Shown: positions 18,497 through 26,742 of the stretch, piece by piece | How the letters are laid out: every line of letters begins with the position of its first letter | Numbering within the stretch: position 1 is the first letter of the stretch | Assembly: GCF_019431375.1 (NCBI RefSeq) | Contig: NZ_CP080267.1 | Span: forward strand, 558,001 to 622,000 | Direction of reading: 5' to 3' | DNA from: Alcanivorax sp. | Lineage (GTDB): Bacteria; Pseudomonadota; Gammaproteobacteria; Pseudomonadales; Alcanivoracaceae | Length of the DNA: 64,000 nucleotides | The notes under the pieces: generated by a model | The model's input: only the letters and a program-made list of their open reading frames with translations | The model's database searches: none | Told to the model about the DNA's origin: nothing | Program-made: the position numbers and the translations under genes

Positions 18497-19542
18497 GCTT
18501 GGCATTCTCCCTGTCCGGACAGGTGGGGCAGTGTCGCCTGCAGGTGCAGGCACAGCTTCCGGCCACGGGGGTGACCGTGCTGTTTGGTCCTTCCGGTTCC
18601 GGTAAAAGCACGCTGCTGCGGATGCTCGCGGGCCTTCAGGATTGTGATGGCGAGGTTCGCTTCGGTGAGCAGTTATGGCAAACCGATGAGGTCAAGCTAC
18701 CGCCCTGGGAGCGCCCCCTGGGCATGATGTTTCAGGCGCCGACCCTGTTCCGGCATTTGAGTGTACGCGGCAATCTGACCTACGTGATGAAGCGCCGGGG
18801 AAAGGCAGGGGATCTGAACAGGGTGGTCAACCAGACGCGAATCGATGCTTTGCTGGATCGTTCCGTGACGACACTGTCCGGTGGTGAGGCCCAACGGGTG
18901 GCACTGGCCCGAGCGCTACTGGCGGGGCCGGAACTGCTGTTACTGGATGAGCCCCTGTCCGCCCTGGATCACGGTCACAAGCAGGAACTGCTGGGCATGG
19001 TCAGCGAGATTGCCAGGCAGGTGCCGGTGATCTACGTTACTCATGATCTGGATGAGTTACTGACCCTGTCGCGGCAGGTCTGGCTGATGGAGCAGGGCCG
19101 TATCGTGGCCAGCGGCAAGGCCCATGAGGAGCTGGCCCGGCTGGATGGTCCGCTGGCACAGCGGGGCGATGCCACCGCCTTGCTGTACGGCGAGCTGGGG
19201 GATTATGACAGCCACGATCATTTGCAGGCGGTGACTGTTGCGCAGCAGACCTTCTGGCTGCCGGCGGCCCAGCCGGTGGCGGGCGATGAACCGGTGCGCC
19301 TCCGTATTGCCGCCCGGGATGTGAGTCTGTGTCGCCAGGCGCCGCAGGATTCCAGCATCCTCAATATCCATCCGGTGCAGGTGGCGGGGCTGCGTGAAGT
19401 GGGGCCGGGGCAGGCGGTAGTGCAATTGGTCCTGGGCGATCAACGCCTGCTGGCCCGCATCTCCAGCCGCTCCGCCCGGGAGCTGGAAGTGTTTCCCGGT
19501 ACCCAGCTCTATGCACAGGTGAAGGCGGTGGCGTTGGGGTGA
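18493..19542 (+). CDS. modC: Molybdate ABC transporter ATPase
   Basis: 349 residues from the ATG at 18493. Walker A is LFGPSGSGKSTLLRMLAGL, the Q-loop lies in MMFQAPTLFRHLSV, the ABC signature is TLSGGEAQRVALARALL, Walker B is LLLLDEPLSALD and the H-loop is VIYVTHDLDEL. The C-terminal about 75 residues form a molybdate-binding TOBE domain (SSILNIHPVQVAGLREVGPG). It is the last gene of modABC. The heptamer array starts 12 bp after its stop. Confidence 0.95.
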   Translation: MSLAFSLSGQVGQCRLQVQAQLPATGVTVLFGPSGSGKSTLLRMLAGLQDCDGEVRFGEQLWQTDEVKLPPWERPLGMMFQAPTLFRHLSVRGNLTYVMKRRGKAGDLNRVVNQTRIDALLDRSVTTLSGGEAQRVALARALLAGPELLLLDEPLSALDHGHKQELLGMVSEIARQVPVIYVTHDLDELLTLSRQVWLMEQGRIVASGKAHEELARLDGPLAQRGDATALLYGELGDYDSHDHLQAVTVAQQTFWLPAAQPVAGDEPVRLRIAARDVSLCRQAPQDSSILNIHPVQVAGLREVGPGQAVVQLVLGDQRLLARISSRSARELEVFPGTQLYAQVKAVALG

Positions 19543-19553
19543 GGTCAAAGCTT

Positions 19554-19717
19554 CAAGCTACAAGCTACAAGCTACAAGCTACAAGCTACAAGCTACAAGC
19601 TACAAGCTACAAGCTACAAGCTACAAGCTACAAGCTACAAGCTACAAGCTACAAGCTACAAGCTACAAGCTACAAGCTACAAGCTACAAGCTACAAGCTA
19701 CAAGCTACAAGCTACAA
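19554..19717. repeat. Perfect tandem array of a 7-bp unit, CAAGCTA x 23.4
   Basis: The 164 bases are a perfect repeat of CAAGCTA with no interruptions visible, preceded by one degenerate copy (caaagctt). A degenerate inverse copy lies across the adjacent terminator at 19817-19844. A plus-strand frame through it would read a QATSYKL heptad, but nothing suggests it is translated. Such perfect short-unit arrays are prone to copy-number slippage. Confidence 0.97.
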
Positions 19718-19743
19718 CGCGGCTCAATAATGTTGGTATTTGA

Positions 19744-19788
19744 AACGCAAGAGGCCGCGCCCGAGTCCTGGGCGCGGCCTCTTGCGTT
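19744..19788. terminator. Strong hairpin terminator at the centre of the CAAGCTA element
   Basis: A perfect 19-bp stem (19744-19762 with 19770-19788; arm AACGCAAGAGGCCGCGCCC) encloses the 7-base loop GAGTCCT. It has no long T-run but does carry AAC/GTT edges. The right arm is identical over 19 bases to 30068-30086 in the glcB element. It separates convergent modC and the Lgt-like gene. Confidence 0.8.
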
Positions 19789-19795
19789 GGAAACA

Positions 19796-20956
19796 CTACA
19801 TTCGTTTCTCGTGTTGTAGCTTGAGGCTTGTAGCTTGCAGCTGTTCAAGCTGCCGCCTTCTCCCCTCTCCCTTGCACCCTTCCTCTTCACACCCTGCCTG
19901 GCTGCGCCAGTCTTCGGCCAGGCCGAAGCGGAGTTCGCCGGTGGTGATGGTGCTGGTGCCGGAGAAGAAGAACATGGTCACGGTGATGACCTGCAGGCTG
20001 AGGATGACGCCCGGTGTCCACAGGGCGCCCAGCCCGGCAGCCAGATCCGGGGCAAGGCCGGCATGGGCAGGTAGCGCCAGGCTGATGGCAATGCCATAGA
20101 GCGCGGCCAGTAGTGCCATCAGTTGGTAGACGGAGAACAGCTTGCTGCCGCCTCGATAATCTGCCCGCAGTGTCTCGGAATACACCCGCCACAACTGGCT
20201 GCTCACCAGACTCAGGGCAAAGGCCAGTGCAAATTGCCGATGGAAAAACAGGGCGCTGCAGAGCAGGGCCAGGGCGGTATAAATCACGCAGGTCACCGCC
20301 TGGATAGGAATGACTTTTACCGCTTCCATTTCCCCGGCAAAGGCGATCTTCTTGGTCTTGCCGATAAAGACATGATTAAGGGTACAGAACAGGCGCTGGG
20401 CCCACCGTGGTGAGCGATTCAGTGCCTTGCCGTAACAGCAGCCGAAGCTGATGCAGGCCAGCCGGCCGATGCCTTCACCCAGCACATAGGCAATGGACAT
20501 GGCCGCCAGCATGGGCAGAATCGGCAGGGCCGTGTCCCACCAGCGCTGGCTGGCCAGGTCCGCCAGCCAGAGAAAAAGCGGGGCGATGATAATGCCCACA
20601 AAGCTGGCGCCGCCCACGGTAAAACCATGGCGGTTTTTCTCCACCACAGTGGCAATTATCTTGGCCGCAGGCAGGCAAATGGCCAGCACTCCCAACGTTA
20701 GCAGCAAGGCAGTACCAAGGGCTACGCCAGCGGAGGCGGTGAGCAGAATGAAGGCGGCAACGCCGAGCCCGCCGGCAATGCCGGTAAATAACCCATAGAA
20801 AGTCAGGTTCAGGCCTTGCCAGGAGCCATCGCTGTTTTTCTTCAGGGGTAGCGAGGCGACGAATTGCCAGCGTTCTTCCGGCAGGTGATGGAAGAGAAAG
20901 CGAAAGCTCACCCCGAAGACCAGGGTGCACCCTAACAAAAACAGATCCGCAGCCAT
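19796..20956 (-). CDS. Lgt-like (prolipoprotein diacylglyceryl transferase family) membrane protein
   Basis: 386 residues with about eight to ten membrane helices. The GEGIGRLACISFGCCYGKAL segment resembles the GRxGCFxxGCCYG motif of Lgt-family paralogues. It lacks the classical Lgt signature with HPTQLYE and is longer than Lgt, so it is probably a paralogue with another role rather than the housekeeping enzyme. The C-terminal tail (EEEGCKGEGRRRQLEQLQAT...) is encoded by the degenerate TAGCTTG repeat arm and looks acquired. The start ATG at 20956 follows AGGAGCT. Confidence 0.7.
   Translation of the reverse strand: MAADLFLLGCTLVFGVSFRFLFHHLPEERWQFVASLPLKKNSDGSWQGLNLTFYGLFTGIAGGLGVAAFILLTASAGVALGTALLLTLGVLAICLPAAKIIATVVEKNRHGFTVGGASFVGIIIAPLFLWLADLASQRWWDTALPILPMLAAMSIAYVLGEGIGRLACISFGCCYGKALNRSPRWAQRLFCTLNHVFIGKTKKIAFAGEMEAVKVIPIQAVTCVIYTALALLCSALFFHRQFALAFALSLVSSQLWRVYSETLRADYRGGSKLFSVYQLMALLAALYGIAISLALPAHAGLAPDLAAGLGALWTPGVILSLQVITVTMFFFSGTSTITTGELRFGLAEDWRSQAGCEEEGCKGEGRRRQLEQLQATSLKLQHEKRM
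19817..19844. repeat. Degenerate inverse heptamers facing the CAAGCTA array
   Basis: Four consecutive 7-mers (TAGCTTG, AGGCTTG, TAGCTTG, CAGCTGT) are the reverse complement of the CAAGCTA unit with changes. They lie inside the 3' coding end of the Lgt-like gene. Confidence 0.75.
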
Positions 20957-21084
20957 CTGCTAGCTCCTCAACGGTGGCGTCGATTGTCAGGATGGTTATG
21001 GATCGGTGCGGAGGAATGACAGGGGGGTTACGATTGTGTGAAAGAGGAGGGGACTAACCTGGCAGGCATGCTGCGTGCTTTTTG

Positions 21085-21342
21085 CTAGTCCCGATTGCGA
21101 AGAAAACACTCCGCGGCTTGCACGATCAGTTCAGTGACGGAGCGGTCCTCCATCAGAGCCTGCATTTTCAGGCGCTTGTGCAGATCGGCGGGGATATCAG
21201 CTGTGAGGCGGCGGTAGCCGTCGCGAACGGCACCCGGGCGCTGCGGCTTCGCGGCTTTCTTCGGAGCAGGTTTGCGCGCGGCGCCATTGCGCTTGCGGGG
21301 GCGTTGCTGCTCTTCAATAGTGACGAAATCGATCTGTTCCAT
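21085..21342 (-). CDS. Small ribbon-helix-helix DNA-binding protein
   Basis: 85 residues from the ATG at 21340-21342. The N-terminus is basic and Ala/Pro/Lys-rich (RPRKRNGAARKPAPKKAAKP). The C-terminal RRLTADIPADLHKRLKMQAL followed by MEDRSVTELIVQAAECFL matches an RHH fold (strand, then two helices), like CopG/ParG/Arc-type or chromosome-partition-associated proteins. No clear ribosome site was found, so the start is uncertain. It is divergent from the GMC oxidoreductase with 150 bp between. Whether it regulates that gene is unknown. Confidence 0.75.
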   Translation of the reverse strand: MEQIDFVTIEEQQRPRKRNGAARKPAPKKAAKPQRPGAVRDGYRRLTADIPADLHKRLKMQALMEDRSVTELIVQAAECFLRNRD

Positions 21343-21495
21343 GGGTGCTGCAATGAGGCCGGCGAAGACAGTCGCCAGATTACTGGAAAGTGCTGCAAAT
21401 AGACAGGATTGACAGTTAATTTTATAGTGCAAAACCTTGATTAAAAAAGCGTTGTCGCAAAGGTGACGATAAAAAAACAGGGGTTGGGGGAGACA

Positions 21496-23064
21496 ATGGA
21501 AAATGTGGATGTCCTGATCATCGGCAGCGGCTTCGGCGGCTCGGTGATGGCCTGCCGGATGGCGGAGAAGGGAAGCCGGGTGGTGGTGCTGGAAAGGGGG
21601 CGGCGTTGGTTGCCGGAGGATTACCCTTCGGTATCCCAGCGAGACTGGCTGTGGGATGAAAAGGAACCGGAAAAACAGAACGGTTGGATTGATTTCCGCT
21701 ATTTCGGCGACATGAGTATCGCCATGGGTGCCGGTGTTGGCGGTGGTTCCCTGATCTATGCCAACGTCAGCATCGAAGCCAGGCCGGAGGCATTCGCGCA
21801 AGGCTGGCCCGAGGCCATCGACTACGCCACGCTCAAGCCCCATTACGATACCACCGGTGTCATGCTCAATGTGCAGGAGTTGCCGGCCAATCAATGGACA
21901 CCACGTACGCACCTGATGAAAGAGGGGGCAGACGCGGTGGGGGCCGGTGACCGGTTTCGTATTGTTCCCCAGGCGATCACCTTTGATCCGGAGTGGAGCC
22001 CGGAGCGCGATGACCCGTATGACTATGGCCACAGCCGATCCTGGGTGAATCCACAGGGCAAGACCCAGGGCACCTGTGTGCATTGCGGTAATTGCGATCT
22101 GGGTTGCCCGGTGCAAGCCAAGAACACCCTGGATATGAATTACCTGGCAGCGGCGGAGAACGCCGGTGCCGATGTTCGCCCCCTGCATCATGTGCGTACC
22201 ATTCGCGCTCTGGATGGCGGTGGCTATGAGGTGCTGGCCCGGGACCTGGATAGCCATTGCTGGCGACGGTTCAAGGCAGAGAAGGTGATCGTGGCTGCCG
22301 GTTCCATGGGCTCCACGGAACTGCTGTTGCGCTGTCGGGATCAATACAAGACCCTGCCGAAACTGAGTCGCAAGCTGGGCCACAACTGGTCCTGCAATGG
22401 TGACTTTGCCACGATGGCATTCTATGACGAGCGACGGGTTTCTCCCACTCGGGGCCCCACCATTACCAGTGCCATCGATTACCTGGATGGCTCCGATGGT
22501 GGCGCACGGTATTTTGTGGAAGACGGTGGCGTGCCGGATATTCTCGGTAGCTGGATGGAGCGGCTGGGGAAGAATTCCCGTTTTGCCGGCACCCGGCTGG
22601 GAGCGGCCATGCTCGAATACGGTGACAGCAGTGATCCCTTTGCGAAGATGATGCCCTGGTTCGGGCAAGCCATGGACGACCCCGGTGGTCGTTTCTATCT
22701 GGGCCGACGCTGGTACTGGCCCTGGAAGAAAGACCGGTTGAAGCTGGAATGGGATTACCGCAAGGCGGAAAAGGCAGTACAGGGCCTGGCGGACCGGCAC
22801 CTGGCGCTGACCGCCGCCACCGGGGGGGAACCCATGACCCCTGCTACCTGGACCTGGTTCAAGGATCTGGTCACCCCGCACCCGCTAGGGGGCTGCAATA
22901 TGGCCGATTCTGTGGAGCAGGGTGTGGTAGACCACCGGGGGGAAGTGTTCAACTATCCCAATCTGTTTGTGGTTGATGGTGCCATGGTGCCTCGTGCATT
23001 GGGCCTGAATCCGTCGCGCACCATTGCTGCGCTGGCTGAATACGCCGCCAGTGAAATGGCGTGA
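21496..23064 (+). CDS. GMC-type FAD oxidoreductase with a ferredoxin-like cysteine cluster
   Basis: 522 residues from the ATG at 21496, preceded by GGGGGAG. The FAD motif DVLIIGSGFGGSVMACRMAE opens the protein. The middle has GAGVGGGSLIYANVSIEARP and the cysteine block GTCVHCGNCDLGCPVQAKN (Cys 194, 197, 200, 204). The C-terminus has HPLGGCNMADSVEQGVVDHR and GLNPSRTIAALAEYAA, as in cholesterol-oxidase-like GMC enzymes. It probably oxidises an alcohol or sterol-like lipid. The CxxCxxCxxxC spacing suggests a bound Fe-S cluster. The substrate is not known. Confidence 0.87.
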   Translation: MENVDVLIIGSGFGGSVMACRMAEKGSRVVVLERGRRWLPEDYPSVSQRDWLWDEKEPEKQNGWIDFRYFGDMSIAMGAGVGGGSLIYANVSIEARPEAFAQGWPEAIDYATLKPHYDTTGVMLNVQELPANQWTPRTHLMKEGADAVGAGDRFRIVPQAITFDPEWSPERDDPYDYGHSRSWVNPQGKTQGTCVHCGNCDLGCPVQAKNTLDMNYLAAAENAGADVRPLHHVRTIRALDGGGYEVLARDLDSHCWRRFKAEKVIVAAGSMGSTELLLRCRDQYKTLPKLSRKLGHNWSCNGDFATMAFYDERRVSPTRGPTITSAIDYLDGSDGGARYFVEDGGVPDILGSWMERLGKNSRFAGTRLGAAMLEYGDSSDPFAKMMPWFGQAMDDPGGRFYLGRRWYWPWKKDRLKLEWDYRKAEKAVQGLADRHLALTAATGGEPMTPATWTWFKDLVTPHPLGGCNMADSVEQGVVDHRGEVFNYPNLFVVDGAMVPRALGLNPSRTIAALAEYAASEMA

Positions 23065-23181
23065 CGGCGGCTTCAAGCTGCATGCGTCACGCAACACAGG
23101 TAAACAGGCTTTGAGCAACCGTGCTGCCCATGGTCGAGTGCGCTACATTGGTAGTGAACGAGAATGAGAGAGGAATCCACA

Positions 23182-23733
23182 ATGGCCGATACCCGTTTTC
23201 ATATTGTTTTTGCCGGTCAGCTGGTGAAAGGGTCGGACCCGGCTACGGTGAAGGCCAACCTGGGAAAAATTTTCAAGATGGATGCAGCCCGGGTGGAGAA
23301 ACTGTTCTCCGGGCAACCGGTGGTGCTGAAGAAGGATGCGGACCAGGCCACCGCCATGAAATTCCGCGCGGTGCTGAAACAGGCCGGTGCCGAGTGCGAA
23401 TTGCGGCCGGTAGCAGATCCTGTACAGCCGCCATCGGCACCGGAGCCCCGTGCCGCTTCTCCGGCACCTGAAAGTCAGGAGCAGTCAGAGCAGACGTCAG
23501 GGGATCTGGAAACGGTTGGCACCATCCGCACCGGGGGCACCGGTTTTTCCGGGGCGTTCTCTGTGGCAGAAGTGGGGGCGGAAATGGATAACAGCGACAA
23601 GGCAGCACCACCGCCAGCACCGGATGTCAGTCACCTGAGCATGGCCCAGGCCGGGGAAGTGCTGGGGCAGAAAAAAGAGGAAAAACCGCCGGTTTCCCCG
23701 GACATCAGTCACCTGTCTTTGCAGGAAGACTGA
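23182..23733 (+). CDS. Unknown protein with C-terminal duplicated PD[VI]SHLS motif
   Basis: 183 residues from the ATG at 23182 with GAGAGAGGA upstream. Residues about 4-75 form a compact domain (FHIVFAGQLVKGSDPATVKA, then NLGKIFKMDAARVEKLFSGQ and a late AVLKQAGAECEL). I recognise this as a widespread domain that precedes Pro-rich tails or membrane modules in proteobacteria, but cannot give it a function. A Pro/Ala/Glu-rich linker follows, then PDVSHLSMAQAGEVLGQKKE and PDISHLSLQED. No membrane segment is present. Confidence 0.75.
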   Translation: MADTRFHIVFAGQLVKGSDPATVKANLGKIFKMDAARVEKLFSGQPVVLKKDADQATAMKFRAVLKQAGAECELRPVADPVQPPSAPEPRAASPAPESQEQSEQTSGDLETVGTIRTGGTGFSGAFSVAEVGAEMDNSDKAAPPPAPDVSHLSMAQAGEVLGQKKEEKPPVSPDISHLSLQED

Positions 23734-23758
23734 CTCCCGGTTTGTGCCTGGTGTTCGG

Positions 23759-24313
23759 TTAATCTGCCGGGGCGAATACCTCGCCCTGGTCCGGACCATG
23801 AAATACCAGGTAAAGCTCTTCCAGTATTTCCGGGATGCTCAAGGCCATTTGCCGGACCACCTGGGTGTTTTCCCAGAGGGTGTCCAGAGCTTCGTCATCG
23901 TCTACCCCGGAGATAAGAATGAAGGGTAGTAACAGCTGAGCCATCTGTTCCTCATCATCCTGATACCAGGCCTCCTCATCCACGAAAACCCCGGTCATGA
24001 AACCGGCACACCAGCTAGCCAGATCCTGGCCATCCTCTTCCTGGAATGGGTCCAGCAGGCAGGGCAGGTTGATGGCATCCCCGCCAAGCAACTGGGTGAC
24101 CAGCCGCTCGCGCAACCGGTTGAGGGCATCGCTGACTTCCCCTGGAACCGGCATCTCCAGCTCCGCAGCATAATCCACTGACTCCACCTCTGGCCCCACG
24201 GCCAGGGCACAGAGCATGCCATGGATTTCCGTCCAGGTAGGGGCGTCTTCGCCTTGCTCCTGGAAATATTGGCGAACGGTATTTTTCAGGCTGGGATTGG
24301 TGATATCTGACAT
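23759..24313 (-). CDS. UPF0149/YecA-family protein
   Basis: 184 residues from the ATG at 24311-24313. Family features are EIHGMLCALAVGPEVESV near the N-terminus and LASWCAGFMTGVFVDEEAWY in the middle, followed by acidic stretches and a C-terminal helical region. These are typical of YgfB/YecA proteins, which are all-helical and of uncertain role. It lacks the C-terminal SEC-C zinc motif of YecA and so is closer to YgfB. It probably shares a leftward message with no immediate partner. Confidence 0.85.
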   Translation of the reverse strand: MSDITNPSLKNTVRQYFQEQGEDAPTWTEIHGMLCALAVGPEVESVDYAAELEMPVPGEVSDALNRLRERLVTQLLGGDAINLPCLLDPFQEEDGQDLASWCAGFMTGVFVDEEAWYQDDEEQMAQLLLPFILISGVDDDEALDTLWENTQVVRQMALSIPEILEELYLVFHGPDQGEVFAPAD

Positions 24314-24382
24314 TGAGTCCTCCGCTGGCCGCAAGCATACCGGGAGTTGTTCAGGGGCTCCAGGCATTCCCGGCATTATGGC

Positions 24383-25534
24383 TCAGGGCAGTTTTGCTAT
24401 CCGGTTTCGTCCCCGGGATTTGGCTTCATACAAGGCGGTATCCGCCCGTTTGGTTAACTGGTCTGCGGTTTCTCCTTCATGAAAGGCGGTGAGCCCTGCA
24501 GAAAAAGTGGTATGCAGTTGTGGAGCGAAGTCGTAGCCCTGTTCAGCAAACTGGCTGCGCAAGCGCTCAAGAGCGGCCTCACTGGCAGCCTCGGAGGCAT
24601 GGGGAAACAGCACCACGAATTCTTCCCCGCCATAGCGGGCCAGCAGGTCCGACTTGCGCAGGCTCTGGCTGGCGATACGGGCAAACCGGCTGAGGACCTC
24701 GTCGCCACTGTGATGGCCGTAGTTATCGTTGACCTGCTTGAAATGGTCCAGATCGATAATCGCCAGGTACAGAGGCGTGTGGTTGCGGTTGGCGAGGGAG
24801 AGCTCTTCTTCCAGCCGTTCCAGAAAATGGCGGCGGTTATACAGCCCGGTGAGATCATCGCGTACCGCAATAGCTTTCAGGCGCCTGTGGGCATCACGCA
24901 GGTTTTCCCGTTGATCCCGGACCCGGTTTTGCAGGTTGTGGATATATCCCCCCATATAGATAAACCAGCACAGGATCAGGGCGAGGATGATCCAGTGGCC
25001 GATCAGAAACGAAAAGATCGCCTGCTGGGGCGTTTCTATCCATTCGTAGACTTGCAAGGCGGTGAAACAGAGCAGGGTAAAGCCAGCCATGGCCATTTGC
25101 CGGCGCCGGTCCAGGGCAAAAATGCCGAAGGTCATCACCATGAAGTAGATGCTCAACATGGCGCCACGCAGCTCGCGGGTGTAGTGGAGGATCACCGTGG
25201 TAAGGATGATGCCCGTGGCCATCTGCAGAATGGTCAGGCTGGGATCGCCGAGTCGTTCACTGAGGCCGCTGCGGATCAGCAGGTAGAACACCAGATTGAT
25301 GGCGAATAGCACCGCGAAAATGGTCAGGTGTGGCGTATCCGGGGCAAAGGCACTGAGTTCGACGCCGATTATCGTCCCTACCCATAGCAGGCAATAGGAA
25401 TAAACGGCCATGATCTGGCGGCGGAGGCGGATGGCGCGCTCCGGCGGGTCGGCGGGAATCAGGGTAAACACGTAAGCGATAAAGTCCTGTTGGTGGCCGG
25501 GTGGCTTTTTATCTGACTTTACCGTTTTTCTCAT
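24383..25534 (-). CDS. Membrane diguanylate cyclase (GGDEF)
   Basis: 383 residues from the ATG at 25532-25534; a GTG one codon upstream is also possible. About six membrane helices fill residues 40-205, then a short coiled linker leads to the GGDEF domain (about 225-380) with DDLTGLYNRRHFLERL, IDLDHFKQVND and the active-site GGEEF in LLARYGGEEFVVLFPHA. An RxxD inhibitory I-site (RKSD) lies exactly five residues before GGEEF, so product feedback is expected. No EAL domain is present. It should make c-di-GMP. The membrane signal is unknown. Confidence 0.93.
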   Translation of the reverse strand: MRKTVKSDKKPPGHQQDFIAYVFTLIPADPPERAIRLRRQIMAVYSYCLLWVGTIIGVELSAFAPDTPHLTIFAVLFAINLVFYLLIRSGLSERLGDPSLTILQMATGIILTTVILHYTRELRGAMLSIYFMVMTFGIFALDRRRQMAMAGFTLLCFTALQVYEWIETPQQAIFSFLIGHWIILALILCWFIYMGGYIHNLQNRVRDQRENLRDAHRRLKAIAVRDDLTGLYNRRHFLERLEEELSLANRNHTPLYLAIIDLDHFKQVNDNYGHHSGDEVLSRFARIASQSLRKSDLLARYGGEEFVVLFPHASEAASEAALERLRSQFAEQGYDFAPQLHTTFSAGLTAFHEGETADQLTKRADTALYEAKSRGRNRIAKLP

Positions 25535-25944
25535 CACAGGTCACAGTGATGTCATAGTGAGAGGTAGAGAGAAGCTGACAGACCGGCTCGGGCAACACAA
25601 TCGTTTGACGGGTGTGTTAACGCGGTGTTGTGAGGCCTGATCATGTCGGGCGGGATGCCGCTCTCATGCTGAAAGTTGCGGCCCCATGGGCTGGGGGGAA
25701 TGCGGCAAAGAAAAGAATTCAAATCCTTTAAAAACAATATGTTGCGAATTATTTCTCGAAACAGGGTTATTTCACCGCAGTGCGTGAAGCCGCGGAAGGA
25801 CTCCCACGCTGGAAGCCCGGCAATCGCTGTTCGAGTGCCAGCTCCTGCGCGGCTTCGCAGTGAGCCTGTTTGGCATTCCTGTCTTTGGATTTCTCGCCCA
25901 TGCCATTACCCTTGCGGTGTATTTGATTTCAAGGAGCGTGTTAG
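25535..25944. other. Intergenic region between the diguanylate cyclase and SDR genes
   Basis: This 410-base stretch contains an AT-rich island at about 25705-25765 (rich in AAAAGAATTCAAATCC-type sequence) that may hold divergent promoters, and a short minus-strand reading frame at 25767-25901. I see no repeat, hairpin terminator or RNA gene. Confidence 0.5.
25767..25901 (-). CDS. Possible small hydrophilic protein (44 aa)
   Basis: The frame starts with ATG at 25899-25901, with AAGGGT about 8 bases upstream, and encodes MGEKSKDRNAKQAHCEAAQE, then LALEQRLPGFQRGSPSAASR and TAVK. It is charged and lacks a membrane segment. Third-codon-position composition is fairly GC-rich, like real genes here. 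It matches no family I know and is too short to be certain. It would be divergent from the SDR gene. Confidence 0.3.
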   Translation of the reverse strand: MGEKSKDRNAKQAHCEAAQELALEQRLPGFQRGSPSAASRTAVK

Positions 25945-26742
25945 ATGGCCGAAACGCTGGCTGGCAAGGTGGTATGGATAACCGGGGCGTCCTCCGGAAT
26001 TGGTGAGGCTGTGGCGAAGGAATATGCCCGCCGGGGCGCCACTCTGGTGCTTTCGGCCCGTCGGGAAGAGGAGCTGAAGCGGGTCCGCGAAGGGTTGGTC
26101 AACAGCGATGATCATCTGGTGCTGCCGCTGGATCTGGCGGATGCCGGGGCCATGCCCGCCGCCGTCGCGGCGGTGCGCCAGCGTTTCGGACGTCTTGATC
26201 AGGTGGTCCATAACGGCGGGATTTCCCAGCGATCCCTGGTGGCCGACACGGATCTGGCGGTGGATCGGCGCATCATGGAGGTGAATTTCTTTGGTACCGT
26301 GGCACTGACCAAGGCGGTGCTGCCCTGGTTGAAAGAACAGGGCAGAGGGCGATTTGTGGTGGTGACCTCCCTGGTGGGCGAACTGCCTACGCCACTGCGC
26401 AGCGCCTACAGCGCCAGCAAGCACGCCCTCCATGGTTTCTTTGAATCTCTGCGTGCGGAGGAATACGAGGCCGGTATCCGGGTGACCCTGGTAATGCCGG
26501 GCTTTATCCACACCAACGTGTCCCTGAATGCGCTTACCGCCGACGGTACCGCTCAGGGCAGCATGGACGAGGCCCAGGAAGCCGGTATTCCCCCGGAAGA
26601 ATGCGCCGAACGGCTGGTGAAGGCCGTGCAGCAGGGCCGTGATCAGGTTATCATCGCCGGCCGCGAAGGGGCGGGTGTCTACCTGAAACGCTGGAGCCCC
26701 GCGCTGTACCGCCGATTGATCCGCAAAATGAAGGTGACGTAA
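25945..26742 (+). CDS. Short-chain dehydrogenase/reductase (DHRS7-like)
   Basis: 265 residues. The cofactor motif VVWITGASSGIGEAVAKEYA, the HNGGIS segment equivalent to NNAG, VVTSLVGE and the catalytic YSASK in LRSAYSASKHALHGFFESLR define a classical SDR. The C-terminal part (LKRWSPALYRRLIRKMKV) suggests the DHRS7B-like subgroup with membrane affinity. The substrate is unknown. A GGAG site precedes the ATG. Its stop overlaps the ttcA start by one base. Confidence 0.9.
   Translation: MAETLAGKVVWITGASSGIGEAVAKEYARRGATLVLSARREEELKRVREGLVNSDDHLVLPLDLADAGAMPAAVAAVRQRFGRLDQVVHNGGISQRSLVADTDLAVDRRIMEVNFFGTVALTKAVLPWLKEQGRGRFVVVTSLVGELPTPLRSAYSASKHALHGFFESLRAEEYEAGIRVTLVMPGFIHTNVSLNALTADGTAQGSMDEAQEAGIPPEECAERLVKAVQQGRDQVIIAGREGAGVYLKRWSPALYRRLIRKMKVT

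Noticed and set aside
19554..19717. CRISPR array
   Set aside because: The repeat unit is only 7 bp and there are no spacers; no cas genes are present.
19539..19730. A plus-strand frame encoding a QATSYKL heptad repeat
   Set aside because: The peptide simply translates the CAAGCTA array (7 bp x 3 = 7 residues) after the modC stop, with no start signal.
19796..20956. Housekeeping prolipoprotein diacylglyceryl transferase (lgt)
   Set aside because: The classical Lgt signature is missing, the protein is too long and thyA, its usual neighbour, is absent; called a paralogue instead.
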